DNA of 64,000 bases from Jacaranda mimosifolia (lineage: Eukaryota; Streptophyta; Magnoliopsida; Lamiales; Bignoniaceae): NCBI GenBank assembly GCA_018894105.1, contig CM032119.1, forward strand, positions 14,029,246 through 14,093,245, read 5' to 3'. How positions within the stretch are numbered: position 1 is the stretch's first letter; each line of letters starts with the position of its first letter. The position numbers were made by a program, and so were the translations under genes. The notes under the pieces were generated by a model, which had not been told where the DNA came from, ran no database searches, and worked only from the letters and a program-made list of their open reading frames with translations. Of this stretch, positions 22,791 to 33,848 are shown one piece after another.

Positions 22791-25474
22791 ATGGACGTAC
22801 ATCACACAGTGGACGCAATGCCACCACCTGCGGCTATGGTGGGTGGTGAGAAGAATTTGTGGAGGCTGATTGGGTTCTCAGTGTTGGCGATTGTTGTGTT
22901 CGCCTGGGTATGGAGAGTTCTTGATTGGGTGTGGTTCAGTCCTAAGAGGAAGGAGAGAATTCTTAGGCAGCAGGGTTTCAAGGGAAACCCCTACACACTG
23001 ATGAGACTCATGTTTGGGGACATGAAAGAGAATTCCATGGTCTACGAAGAAGCCCTGGGAAAGGCCATTAATATTCATGATCCAGCTGCTCCCAGGGTCA
23101 TGCCTTTCGTCCATAAAACCCTTCAGAAATATGGTATGTTGTTTAACTTCAACAATGCTGTTTTATTCCTTCCAGGTTCCCTCCATATCTACATCTCAAG
23201 AATTGAAATAAAAAATAAAATTAAACATTTTTACAGACTACACTTTCTTCTTTTTTCTTTTTTCCCCGCTTCAAATTTTTTAAAAAGATTATAATTACTT
23301 TTAAATGAAAAGACACCTCCCCAAAATATACTTTTATATTTTTCCCACATTTTCCTCAAAATATATTTTCTCAAAACATTTCAAATATTGTAACGAATTA
23401 TCAGTATCATTACTCTCGACGGGAAAGATGCTTACTGCGAAGCAATATTAGTTATTTACAATAGGGTGATGGAGAAAAAAAATGTGGGAGTTAAATGTGT
23501 TGCACAAGTAATTGATTTAATTACATGATTGAGTTGGTTGTTGGCTTGTTGGCTAGAAAAGGAATTCTTTTTCTTTTTTATGGAAAACACAGTAAATCTA
23601 AATTATTGTTCTTTATTTGAATATGGTTTAAGTTGGCAATCAAATACTATGTTACACACACATGCATATATGTATTTTGATTAATTAATGCAGCAGGGTT
23701 GGTTAATTTTGATCAATGTAAAAGTGGATTAATTAATACATATTAATGCATTTAAACAATATATAATTTGCAGGTAAACTGTCGTACTTGTGGGTGGGAC
23801 CACGGCCAAGAGTGCTGGTAATGGATCCTGAGTTGATGAAAACAGTCATGATGAAATACAATACCTATATCAAGAATTTTAAGGTGACAAACAACATAGT
23901 CCAGACCCTTGTCACTGGACTCATCACTCTTGAGGGCAAAGTTTGGAGCAAAACCAGAACCACCATGAACCCTGTTTTCCAGTTGGAAAAATTAAAGGTA
24001 TACATATATATATATATATATATAATAACTAGTAGTGATTCTTTTCACCTGGAATACATATATAATATATATACATATATATCAACAAACTCTAATTGAG
24101 ATTATAAACTTGCTTTTCTAATTTTTAATTGGTTTGCCCACAGAAATTGATACCAGCATTTGAAGTGAGCTGCCAGGAGATTATGAACGAGTGGAACAAC
24201 TTGACAGCGACAAAGGATGGATCTTGCGTGGTGGACGTGTTTCCTTACATAGAATCCTTAACTTCCAGAGTAGTCTCACGAACTTTATTTTCCACAGACT
24301 ATTCCAAGGACAAAAGCATGTATGAGCTCATGAAAGAAATGGCATTTTTGGCAAGACAAACCACTCGCATTGTGGACCTACCAGGAGCAAAGTAAGTTCA
24401 TGGATGGATATATATATATATATATATATATGGTTGTGATCAAGATTTTTAATTAATTTCCAAATATATATATATATATATATATATATGAATAATTGAT
24501 GATTTAATTTGGTGAATTTATATTCACAGGTACTTGCCAACCGAGGCAAACCGAAGGACGAAGCAGATCATGAGCGAGTTGCGCAAACGACTGACGGCGC
24601 TGATCAAGGAAAGAGCAAACGCGATAGAGTCAGGCCAAAAGTTTGAGGACAACTTCTTCCACGTGCTTTTGAATTCTGAACTGGCGGAAGCTCATGGGAT
24701 CAAGAACATAAATGATATCTTCGGAGAGATCAAGTTGTTTTACTTTGCAGGATTCGAATCCACAGCAAACATGCTCGTTTGGACCATGATTTTGCTCAGC
24801 ATTCATCCGGACTGGCAAGAGCGAGCTAGACAGGAAGCTTTCCAAGTCTTTGGGGACCGTAAACCCGATTACGAGGGCCTAAGCCAACTCAAAGTTGTGA
24901 GTATCTATGTTAATTAATTAATTATATATTTGCCAGCTTGACCATATATTATATAATTTCACAATTAATTAATACATGTCTGTTAAGTATTAATTCACAT
25001 TGATTATTTAATTTGATTTTCTTTTTAATTCTTTAATTGCAGATAGCCATGATCTTGAATGAAGTTTTGAGGCTATACCCGCCAGTGGTGGAGCTTTCTC
25101 GGCTGGTGGAAGAAGATGCCAAACTGGGAGAGTACACCATACCAGCAGACACACTTATAATGATGCCAATTGTGATACTGCACCGTGACCCCGAATACTG
25201 GGGCGAAGACGCCAACGAATTCAATCCCGAGAGGTTTGCCGAGGGAGTGCTGAAGGCGACCAAAGGGCGCCCGGCTTTCTTCCCGTTCGGGTGGGGGCCT
25301 CGCGTCTGCATTGGCCAAAACTACTCATTGCTGGAGGCAAAGCTCATCCTGGCCAATGTTCTACGCCAATTCTCGTTTGAGATTTCGCCAACATATGTGC
25401 ACGCTCCCTACGTTGTTTTCACTGTCCAGCCACAATATGGCGCTCCACTTATTATGCGCAGGCTTAACAAGTAA
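22791..25474 (+). CDS. cytochrome P450, CYP72A-like (five exons)
   Basis: Exons are 22791-23133, 23774-23997, 24144-24391, 24530-24896 and 25043-25474, all with GT...AG introns and matching phases, giving 537 residues (CYP72A proteins are usually about 510-530). The order is: N-terminal ER anchor (about residues 26-44), a basic FSPKRKER hinge, I-helix AGFEST (345-350), K-helix EVLR (401-404), PERF (456-459), and heme loop FGWGPRVCIG with the axial cysteine at 483. These fit a heme-thiolate monooxygenase that takes electrons from NADPH-P450 reductase at the ER. The CYP72 clan call follows from the FGWGPRxCIGQ heme motif and the RQQGFKGNPY start. CYP72A members act in iridoid, triterpenoid, gibberellin and other specialised metabolism; the substrate cannot be inferred here. 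ATG 22791 is the first in frame, but 22818 and 22836 are alternatives that would give 528 and 522 residues. The I-helix serine in place of the usual threonine is unusual. No frame damage is seen. Confidence 0.93.
24002..24024. repeat. (TA)n microsatellite in P450 intron 2
   Basis: It lies just after the splice donor of intron 2 (23998-24143). It is long enough to be polymorphic and does not touch the donor or acceptor bases. Confidence 0.85.
24408..24489. repeat. two (TA)n microsatellites in P450 intron 3
   Basis: TA runs lie at about 24410-24430 and 24466-24489 inside the 138-bp intron 3 (24392-24529). They make up a large part of that intron. Confidence 0.85.
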
Positions 25475-26087
25475 AAACCACACACCACAGCATGGATGGA
25501 TATCTGGGGATCAATTAATGAGTCTTGGCTGGTTCAGCCAAGGCTAATTGGCATGGATGCATATCTACTCTTTCATTCCGTTCTATGATTTTATTTCTTT
25601 GAGTTGGTCAATAATTCTGCTCAATAAGATATTTGAATCCTCTGCCTGCCTGTTTCATTTCCATACATATGGATGTACTGTTTTGCGATCAGCACTATAT
25701 ATATATATATATTTATTTATTATAAGTTACGCTTGCCCCAGTCTAATGAAATCATGAGTGTGCCACTAAATTATATATTTAATTACTCAGCTACTTACAT
25801 TTTAACAACAATGATCAATCATATATATATATATATATTGCCATGCATGCGGTTAATTTAATTATTGCATACTACTAACACTTTTTAATTAGTTTTCAAT
25901 TAACTTTAGGATTTTCAATTTTTGTTACGTATATATTTGACTTGAGATATAATTAATTGAGAACTATTTAATTTAAACTAGACCTAACCAGCTCTCTATA
26001 TTAGAATCATTAATTAATTTCTAAATATCTCATAATCATATAATTTCAAGTTCATATATAATTAGTCCCATCAACCTCTATTAGTGC
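25475..26087. other. 3' flank of the P450 gene
   Basis: No further gene is seen. (TA)n runs occur at about 25695-25712 and 25820-25838. A clear AATAAA polyadenylation signal was not found; AATAAG at about 25623 is a possible variant about 150 bp after the stop. Confidence 0.5.
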
Positions 26088-26247
26088 CACGTTTGATTTA
26101 GAATTTGATTAATAGTAGAGATTGTAATAGTGATAAAAAAGGAGATATTATATATAAATTTATTACTTTGTTTGATAGTGAAAATTGCTCTTATGAATTA
26201 TGTGAGACTGGAAGTTATACTGTGGATAATAGCCCAAATCAAACGTG
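26088..26247. mobile_element. 160-bp MITE-like element
   Basis: CACGTTTGATTT at 26088 and its exact reverse complement AAATCAAACGTG ending at 26247 give 12-bp perfect inverted termini around a short AT-rich, non-coding core. Size and structure fit a MITE. No clear target-site duplication was seen, so the superfamily is unassigned. Confidence 0.6.
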
Positions 26248-26403
26248 TTCCAACTGTAACATTAATACATAGCACACTGCACGTAGTCCAATTTCAGACT
26301 TATGTAGCTAGTTTTTACCATCCGTTCTCATTGAATGAATGAGATAAGTTGCACTTAGTTATTAAAAAATTCGCCACTTAATCTTTTGTTACATATACAC
26401 CGT

Positions 26404-26453
26404 CCCATTGCCACCCCCCCCCCCCCCCCACACACATATATATATATATATAT
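26404..26453. repeat. poly-C / (CA)n / (TA)n compound microsatellite
   Basis: About 18 C bases are followed by a short CA run and about 10 TA units. Confidence 0.9.
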
Positions 26454-29400
26454 GCTCGCAAGCTCTTCGTCATCTAGGGAGGGCCTACCAAAAACAATTA
26501 ACCAGCTTTGTCCTAGCAGTGGTTGTTCCTTTTTAAAAATTTACATTGTTAAATTGACAATCAATCTAATCAAATCGTGAGTAGGCACTTTTATGATCGT
26601 ACGTGTATCGCCTGAAACGTGAAACATGCTAATGCCTCTAAGTTGTCAAAGTCATAACACTTGCCTTGTTGGAATCTGTAAACGCAAGATTCACGTGTTT
26701 GACCGGCTTGTCTGTGGCCCGACAACACTTGTACCCTTCCTGCTCATAGTGCCCAATAAGAGGGTGACAACTCACCTTTCTTTTGATAAATTAAAAAATA
26801 AGTACATATATGGATATATATTTTAATGAAATGGAAAAGGATAAAATTAACCCTAAATGGGAAAGGACAAAGTGCATCATAGGTGTAAAAACAACCTTTG
26901 CATAGGTATTCAATTTGTCTTTAAGGAAAAAAAAAAAAAAATTTAATATGTATTTAGTAATTATTATGTATAAATTAAAACTTGTTAAATAACATTGTCC
27001 GAATATAATTAGAATAAGATTAAACTGTATTGTTTTATATTTATTTTAGTTACATCAGTAGATTTATGTTATTAAGTATAAACAAAATATTAATATTAAC
27101 ATTTTAACTTCAATATTTTGCTAAACATATTTAAAAAAAAAAGATATACATTCTCAGTCCGGTGAACCAAAATTTATATTTTCATAGTTTGATGAGCAAA
27201 TTGATACCAGTACATAGGGTACTTTTGAGTAATTTCCCACTTGTCTTAGAGACATTAAGGCTTTGTTTCGATCTTCAGTTTAGGGAGAAAGATATTAATA
27301 AATAATTAATATTATATTTATTCATTAGGGAGAAATATATTAATTAAATATTATCTATTAAATAATAATTTAAGATTTTTGAATTTTATATAAAAATAAA
27401 TTAATCTTTTTTGAAAAAATTAATCTTCATTAAATATTAATATTCACATTCATTTAAAATTATAATAAAAAATTTAATTATAGTATGATATTTATTTAAT
27501 AATCTATTAAGTTTGATAAATTAATATTAATATAATTAAAGTAAATTGTGAGAAAATTAATTAAATTTAAGTAAAATTATTTTGATTATTACTATCTAAT
27601 TTATTTATTAAATATGTATCAATTAAACAATAAGTTAAAGTAATTAAATAACTTATTAAATTAATTTATTTAATTATTTAAATAACTTATTATTTATATA
27701 GCAATTATGTTTCATATTTCATGTATAATTAAATGTTACATTTATTTGTTTAATAAATAATTTAATATGATTTTGCTTAATATAATATGAAATTATTTAT
27801 TTTTTATTTTGATGAATTGTTATTAAGTTTTATATATACTTTTTATTTTATTTAAATAAATAATTAAATTTTATTTATACATAAATCGCAAATAATAAAT
27901 AGTTAAATAATTATATTTTAATTAATAGATAGTAATTCGTTTATAATTAATGTATAGTAATTAATTTTTTTATATAAATTGATATTAATAATTATGATAT
28001 AATTACGACATTAGTCGATTTTTTATAATTAAGATATAATTATGATTTCAAAAATAATTAATATTTATTAATAAATATTTTCTTCCGAATAATACATCAT
28101 TTGCTAATGTTAAATTTATAAAAATTTAAATTTTAAAATAAATCACCAATTGAATTAATTACTCATCATTTTATTACAACCATATATGAACTATTACATA
28201 CACACATACACAAACATATCGTTCAATTATAAATATACATACATATATAATATCTTAAATAAAAAAAAACACTTTCATCCTACAAACCCAATAAAAAAAC
28301 CAATTGATTTGACATTTATAATAAATTTTGTCTCCCCTTAAAATATAAAGAAACGAACAACTCATTTTCAAATCATTTTTCCCATTTTCCCAAAAAAAAA
28401 AAAAAAAAAAACGCTTCGCACTTTCTCCTAATTAAAAACCCATTCTCCTTAAATATTTTCCAAAAAAGGATTGGATAGTTGGTTTCCTGTCTTCTTTTCA
28501 TATATCAATCTAATTTATATTGAATCAATTTGGATTGATTTGATTCATATTGTACATTTCATCCAATTCATTCAATTTGGAATTTTGTTGCTTGCTCAGT
28601 TTCTCTAACCAGCCCATTTGCCACCTGTACTTTGTCATATTAACATAGAAATTAAAACATCAAGTTTTTAACAATCAAGAAATGATAATTATTCTTAATT
28701 ATATATATGATCTTAAAAATCCAATACGTACCTAAATTCTAGCGTAAAAGAAACCTTTTTGGGCAAAAGCTTAATGGTTTCTCGCGTTTCATATTTGGAA
28801 ATTGTGGGAAAGTTTTTTAATTTTGGTTGTATTATCTTTCTTCCATTTGTATTGGTACTGAATCAGGTAACCTTTTGTATAGGTGTATAAAGTAGAAGAG
28901 TTTTAACTACTAAATATTTTTTCATATTATCTCACCATCATACAAAATAGACTTGACAGAAATTAAGTTATTTGATGCTTATCTAAAGAATTTTGGATTT
29001 TTTTTTTCATATCTATACTATTTTATCCATATAATTTTGAATATTTGAATTAGATCAATTCTAACTATAGCTACTTAACAAAATAATGTAATTAAAAAAT
29101 TCACACTATTCTAGATACATTATTCAAATGAACACACAGACACTTTTGATTTTTAAGCTTATGTGATGGGATAAAATATTAAATATATAGTTATGGATAG
29201 TTTAGACTTTTATATGATAGAGTAAAAACATATCATTATGAATATTTAAAATTATCCAATTAGATAAAAATTATAATGATTTTGGATAAATATAACATGA
29301 GGTTTTAGTTTTTATAGATAAGTTAGTAGTTTTAAAAAAACTTAAAAACTAAAATAATAAAATATTTGAAATAAATATTTCCTCTAGCATAAACCTCATA

Positions 29401-29880
29401 CTATTACATAGTATTTTAATTAGTTTTTACATTTGTGTTACATATAATAGTACTAGCATAAACCTCATACTATGCACGAATATCAAATAATAAAATATTT
29501 GAAAAAAAACATACACTTTTTTTTATTTGGTCAATGTTTAAGCAAAAATTAAAAAAATAACATAGATTTTTTTCAAATATTTTTGCAGTCTATTATTTAA
29601 TACTTAAATGTAATTGTATAACTTAACATGATCGTCATCTTTTAGTCTAAAATAATCCTAAAGTTTTATAATTCTAAACTTTTTCAACTATTTTTAATCC
29701 ATCAATCTAGTATTATCTCACTTTCATTCACTTTTAATCCATCAATTTAGTATTTTTATTTTTGTCACCTTTAAATCATTAATATTCAAAAATAGAAATA
29801 AATTATAAAAAATATTAAAATCAATGAATATATCTCATACTATAGAATTAGATGAACAAAAAAAAATTAAAATAAACAAA
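26454..29880. other. AT-rich intergenic DNA
   Basis: No gene, RNA or delimited transposon was recognised. 27240-28100 is extremely AT-rich with short TAATTA words. A poly-A run of about 18 occurs at 28393-28411. The short repeat CTAGCATAAACCTCATACTAT occurs at about 29384 and 29453, a local duplication with an interval of about 70 bp. Confidence 0.6.
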
Positions 29881-29895
29881 TTGATACAGACTTTT

Positions 29896-30170
29896 AGTGA
29901 CCGAAAAATCGGTCACTAATTCAACAAAAATTGGTCACTGATGTAATTAGTGACCAAAATGCGCAGTCACTAAAACCCTCATCACTAATTCAAATTAGTG
30001 ACCGAAACTATAATCGGTCACTAATTAGTGATCGCCTATCAGTCACTAATTTTAAAGTGTCGGTCACTATTTTTTTCCAAGGCAATACATTAGGCGGTCA
30101 CAATTGGGTCACTAATTAGTGACCGAAATTCGGTCACAAAATATCAAGATTCAGTCACAAAATAATCGGT
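29896..30170. repeat. left subterminal repeats of the CACTA element
   Basis: At least eight copies of AGTGACCGA/TCGGTCACT occur in both orientations, several paired as short palindromes such as GACCGAAAAATCGGTC. In En/Spm such motifs are binding sites for the TNPA-type protein. Confidence 0.75.
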
Positions 30171-30441
30171 CACTCGTCACAAAATTTTATTTGCGCCAAA
30201 AATAATTTATTTTATTAATTTAAATACCATTTCAAAACAATATATTATGAATATTTCACAATCATAACCCATCATCAATTTATAACTCTAAAAGTATAAT
30301 CCATAACACCAATGCATAAGCATAAAAATAACAATTCATACAACCATAATCCAAAATCATACGTTTAAACCAAGCCATCCGAACATAAGTTTCAATATCA
30401 ACAACAGTACATAGCACAAAAATAGGCAAATAACCATTAAA

Positions 30442-30858
30442 CTAACTCTCATTGTGACCTCCGTTATTGTCATTCGAACCACCACCATGCATTGCATTCA
30501 ACTTTTCCATGCATGTTGTCAATGTCGGCATTAAAGCTTGCTTCCTCAACTTTGCATCTTCAATTATTTTCATGAAAATTGCCTCCCTATTTGCAGTCAC
30601 CTCCCTCTCCTTAGCCAAATGTTCATCAACAACTTTTGTAATTGTTTCTTGCAAATAGTCATGTGTAACATGGCTGTTGACTGATCTTGAGGAGGTCCCA
30701 GTAGCGACAATGTCACGACAATGAAATGTATTCCCTTAACCATACACCCTACCCTTTATAGCACCACCACTAATCTCAATCCATTTTTGTGCATCAAAGG
30801 AGCTTTCTAGAGTTGAGTTACTGTCAAGATTACTTGTATATGCTCCATACTCCTCCTA
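30442..30858 (-). pseudogene. TNPA-like CACTA protein, C-terminal exon
   Basis: The minus-strand frame runs from an AG acceptor at about 30859 to a stop at 30442. It contains GGAIKGRVYG, typical of the plant transposase family Transposase_24 (Ptta/En/Spm), then a helical, lysine/glutamate-rich stretch and a glycine/asparagine-rich end (SNDNNGGHNES). One in-frame stop lies just after RVYG (about 30735), so the copy is inactive. In En/Spm the TNPA protein binds the subterminal repeats. The N-terminal domain at 31210-31425 may be an earlier exon of the same gene. Confidence 0.6.
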
Positions 30859-31209
30859 CACAAATTATCACCATTACTTGCAACCAAACATGCTCTAACT
30901 ATTACAGTGGGGATCAGAGAAAATAAAAGAAGCAATTAATGCAGCATTTTTTATTTCTTTTGGTAGAGTCATGTAGCATTTTCACATTGATGTTGTATAA
31001 AGGTTGTCACCTTTCGTTATTTTGAAAAGAAATCATTAAGTAACATGAACTTGGTACAATAATTATTGGTAATAATGAATCAACTATATATATGTCATAT
31101 CTCTTTTAAATGTCCAATTATTTGAGAGAATCAACCATATATATCATTCCTCTTTCAAAATCTCTAACGTCTTTAAGTGAATCATATTCTACAAAATCTC
31201 TAACCTCTT

Positions 31210-31425
31210 TCAAAATCCATATTTTTTTAGATGATAATGTACATTATCACGATGATCAAACTTCATGTTGCGACACTTTGAACAAGGACATCCTATATTA
31301 CCACGGTCAACAACCTCAGGATGAGAGTAAGCAAACTCTAGAAAAGCCCTAACACCTTTATCAAACACATCAAATAAAAATCCATTATCTAATCGATGCC
31401 ACATCCAATTTCGATCAGTAGACAT
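31210..31425 (-). pseudogene. CACTA transposase-associated domain
   Basis: A minus-strand frame of 71 codons begins MSTDRNWMWHRL and continues with a FLEFAYSHPE segment and a CPCSKCRN cysteine cluster, then HYHLKKYGF. This is the Transpos_assoc domain found at the N-terminus of plant En/Spm-type transposase proteins. The ATG is intact; the frame ends at 31210, after which an intron or deletion leads to the fragment at 30442-30858. The domain is thought to bind DNA or zinc. The rest of a transposase is not found. Confidence 0.75.
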
Positions 31426-31648
31426 GTTTTCTGCAATTTTAAACCATTAAACTATCATTTGAAAAGCTTAACACATTTTTTATCCTTATAAGCAAGTCCA
31501 ACAACTTGATTACTAGCCATGATCAAACATATCAACACAAAAATAATATCTCCAAAAGTGGCATAAACACACAAAAATAGCACAACAATATTAATAGCAT
31601 GACTAGTGAATAGTATCAACAAGCATTAATTTTTATAGTTTAAGAAAA

Positions 31649-31821
31649 GGGGGGGGGGGGGGGGGGAGGAAATCATTAGTGAACTAGATTGGATAAAGAA
31701 AGTACTATTCCAACCTATGGCTTGCATTAATGATCTGTTAGAATTATTAATCATACATTCAAAAACTAGTATTACTGCTTAGTTTTGATATTAATGGATA
31801 AGCTTGAAGGGGGGGGGGGGG
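31649..31821. repeat. two poly-G tracts
   Basis: G18 at 31649-31666 and G13 at 31809-31821 lie 140 bp apart inside the CACTA element. No long C or G tract occurs in the surrounding AT-rich DNA. Confidence 0.85.
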
Positions 31822-33075
31822 AATGTCCTTATTAAACAAATTAAATAAGACAACTAGAGATACTAAACATAATTATGAGAAAGAAGAAACATTAGTCACC
31901 TTGATTAGTAAAATACCAAATTTACTATTGCTAAGGATGCCACTAAAGCCACTTGTGTCAGCTACAAACAAAAGACATGTGCATCAAAACAATAACTACA
32001 TCTTTAGATTTCATGTTATCAATTATGTCATTGATAGAAATTTCGCACAGGACAAGCTTACAGTTTGAATAATTCAAAAGGAGGATCTTGACAAGTTGTT
32101 AAACCACGTGTACCTTCACATTCAACAATACTATTTAATCCAACATTTCCAAATAATATGCTTTAACTACACAATACTCCACAAATTAGCAATATTTTAA
32201 AAGTTGACAAATCTTAATGATATAGGATAATTTATTTTCAAGTAAAAGGAAGACGTACATATTTTATAATATGTACATACTTTTACTAAAAGATAACCTA
32301 TATAAAAAAAGAGCTATTAATAAAAAAAAAAAAATATACAATTTTATTAAAATACATATAAAAACCGTATGGGATATCCATGCTTAGAGCCCACCTCACA
32401 AGATATCATAATCATCACATTCTTCCCCTCAAAACCCCTTTTGTTTCACTCTTCTTTTAAGTCATGACTCTCCTAACAACTAATTAACCTATAATAAAAT
32501 ACATATTTTTACTAAAAAAAAAAAATTATACAATTTTATTAAAATAACAATTAAATATATAGCATAATATAATCTTGTAAAAAACACAACAATAAACAAT
32601 CAAATAAACATGCTACAATAGAGATAACAATCTTAAATACATAAAAAAATTCCAAATAAACAAAATCAAAATATCATATCTCTTGTGGGAGAAAAATCTT
32701 GAACATATACATAATTCCTCACTTTGTTTCTCAAAAATTGATCAATAAAAAAAAATCAACATATTCAAGTATTGATCAATAGATAATTAAAAAACACAAT
32801 TCATACAATTTAACTTAAAGTGTTAACTAATAAGTTATTCAAAAATACAATTTATATAATTATAACTTCACACTAAAATTATTACCTTTTTCAATGCCAC
32901 AAATATACAAAAATCCAGTCTCCACACCTGCACAATTAAATGAAAATATTATATAACTATAAAAAAAATCTAACCAAATTAAAAAAATAAAAAATAAAAA
33001 TAAAAACAAAATGTAGGTGGCTTCCCGCAAGAAATGGGAGCCACCGACCGAGGCCAACTGCTGCTGGCCTCCCCA

Positions 33076-33120
33076 TCGAGACCAGCAGAGCCAGCAGATC
33101 TGCTGCTCTGTTGGTCTCGA
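33076..33120. repeat. 45-bp near-perfect palindrome in a GC-rich insert
   Basis: The arms TCGAGACCAGCAGAG and CTCTGTTGGTCTCGA, with a central AGATCT, can form a long hairpin; one bulged C and one mismatch were noticed. Related words (CATCGAGACCAGCA, CTGCTGGCCTCC) recur through 33050-33215. The GC-rich block 33010-33260 contrasts sharply with its AT-rich surroundings and may be a captured or locally duplicated fragment. Confidence 0.75.
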
Positions 33121-33589
33121 CTGCTGGCTTCCTCATCGAGACCAGCAAAGCAGCGGATTTAGTGTTACTCTACTGGTTTCGATAGGGAGGTCAGCTGCTG
33201 GCCTCCCGACCTACCTTCTATGGAGCCGGCCGGCCTTCGCCGGCGCAGTAGAGGTTTGCCGGTAGATTTAGAAGAAATGAAAAAAAAAATAAAAATTTAC
33301 CGAGGGCTGTGGTGAGAGAACAGACAAGGCAACTGATGGGCAGGTAAGTGCAAATGGGACAAGGTTGGTTTTACTCCTTTTACTTTGTTTTTCTTTTCTT
33401 TTAATATTTTATATATACTTATTTTATATTTAAACTTTAAACTTTTATTTAGTCATAATAATTTATATTTTAAATGGTAAAATTTTTAAACACTTTAATT
33501 TCAATATTTAAATATTCACTAGTTTAATGTATGACTTTAAAATGCATATTTATGTACTTAATATTTTTATTATATATTATATTTTAATG

Positions 33590-33835
33590 ACCGAATTAGT
33601 GACCCTTATTAGTGGTCACTAAAATTAGTGACCGATAAAAATTTAAAGTGACCTACTTAATGACCGAATTAGTGACTGAAGCAAGGGGGTCATTGATTTG
33701 GTCATTAATCGGTCACTAAGTGGTCACTATTTTTTTTAAAAAAAATATTTTTAAATCGGTCATTAATTGGTCAGTGATCAGTCGTTAATTAGTGACCGAA
33801 AATTCGATCACTAAAATTCGGTCACTAAAGCCTCC
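33590..33835. repeat. right subterminal repeats of the CACTA element
   Basis: Many copies of TTAGTGACCGA and TCGGTCACTA occur in both orientations, matching the left end (29896-30170). This pairing is the main evidence for the element's extent. Confidence 0.75.
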
Positions 33836-33848
33836 CTTTTTTTGTAGC

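Larger units (their letters stand above)
29881..33848 (-). mobile_element. CACTA (En/Spm) transposon, internally deleted
   Basis: Both ends carry dense direct and inverted copies of the subterminal word TTAGTGACCGAAA (29896-30170 and 33590-33835), the hallmark of CACTA elements. The right end reads, on the minus strand, CTACAAAAAAAGGGAGGC, matching the CACTACAAAAAA-type terminus apart from its first bases; the left end is less well preserved. Two coding fragments inside, both on the minus strand, match CACTA gene families. At about 4 kb and without a DDE transposase, it is non-autonomous. The exact ends and the 3-bp target duplication are uncertain. Confidence 0.7.

Noticed and set aside
22878..25318. 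Antisense and alternative-frame ORFs over the P450 exons
   Set aside because: Shadows of the real coding exons, whose splice phases and P450 motifs settle the frame.
33017..33265. GC-rich plus-strand frame as a small gene
   Set aside because: The translation follows a palindromic repeat, and frames occur on both strands.
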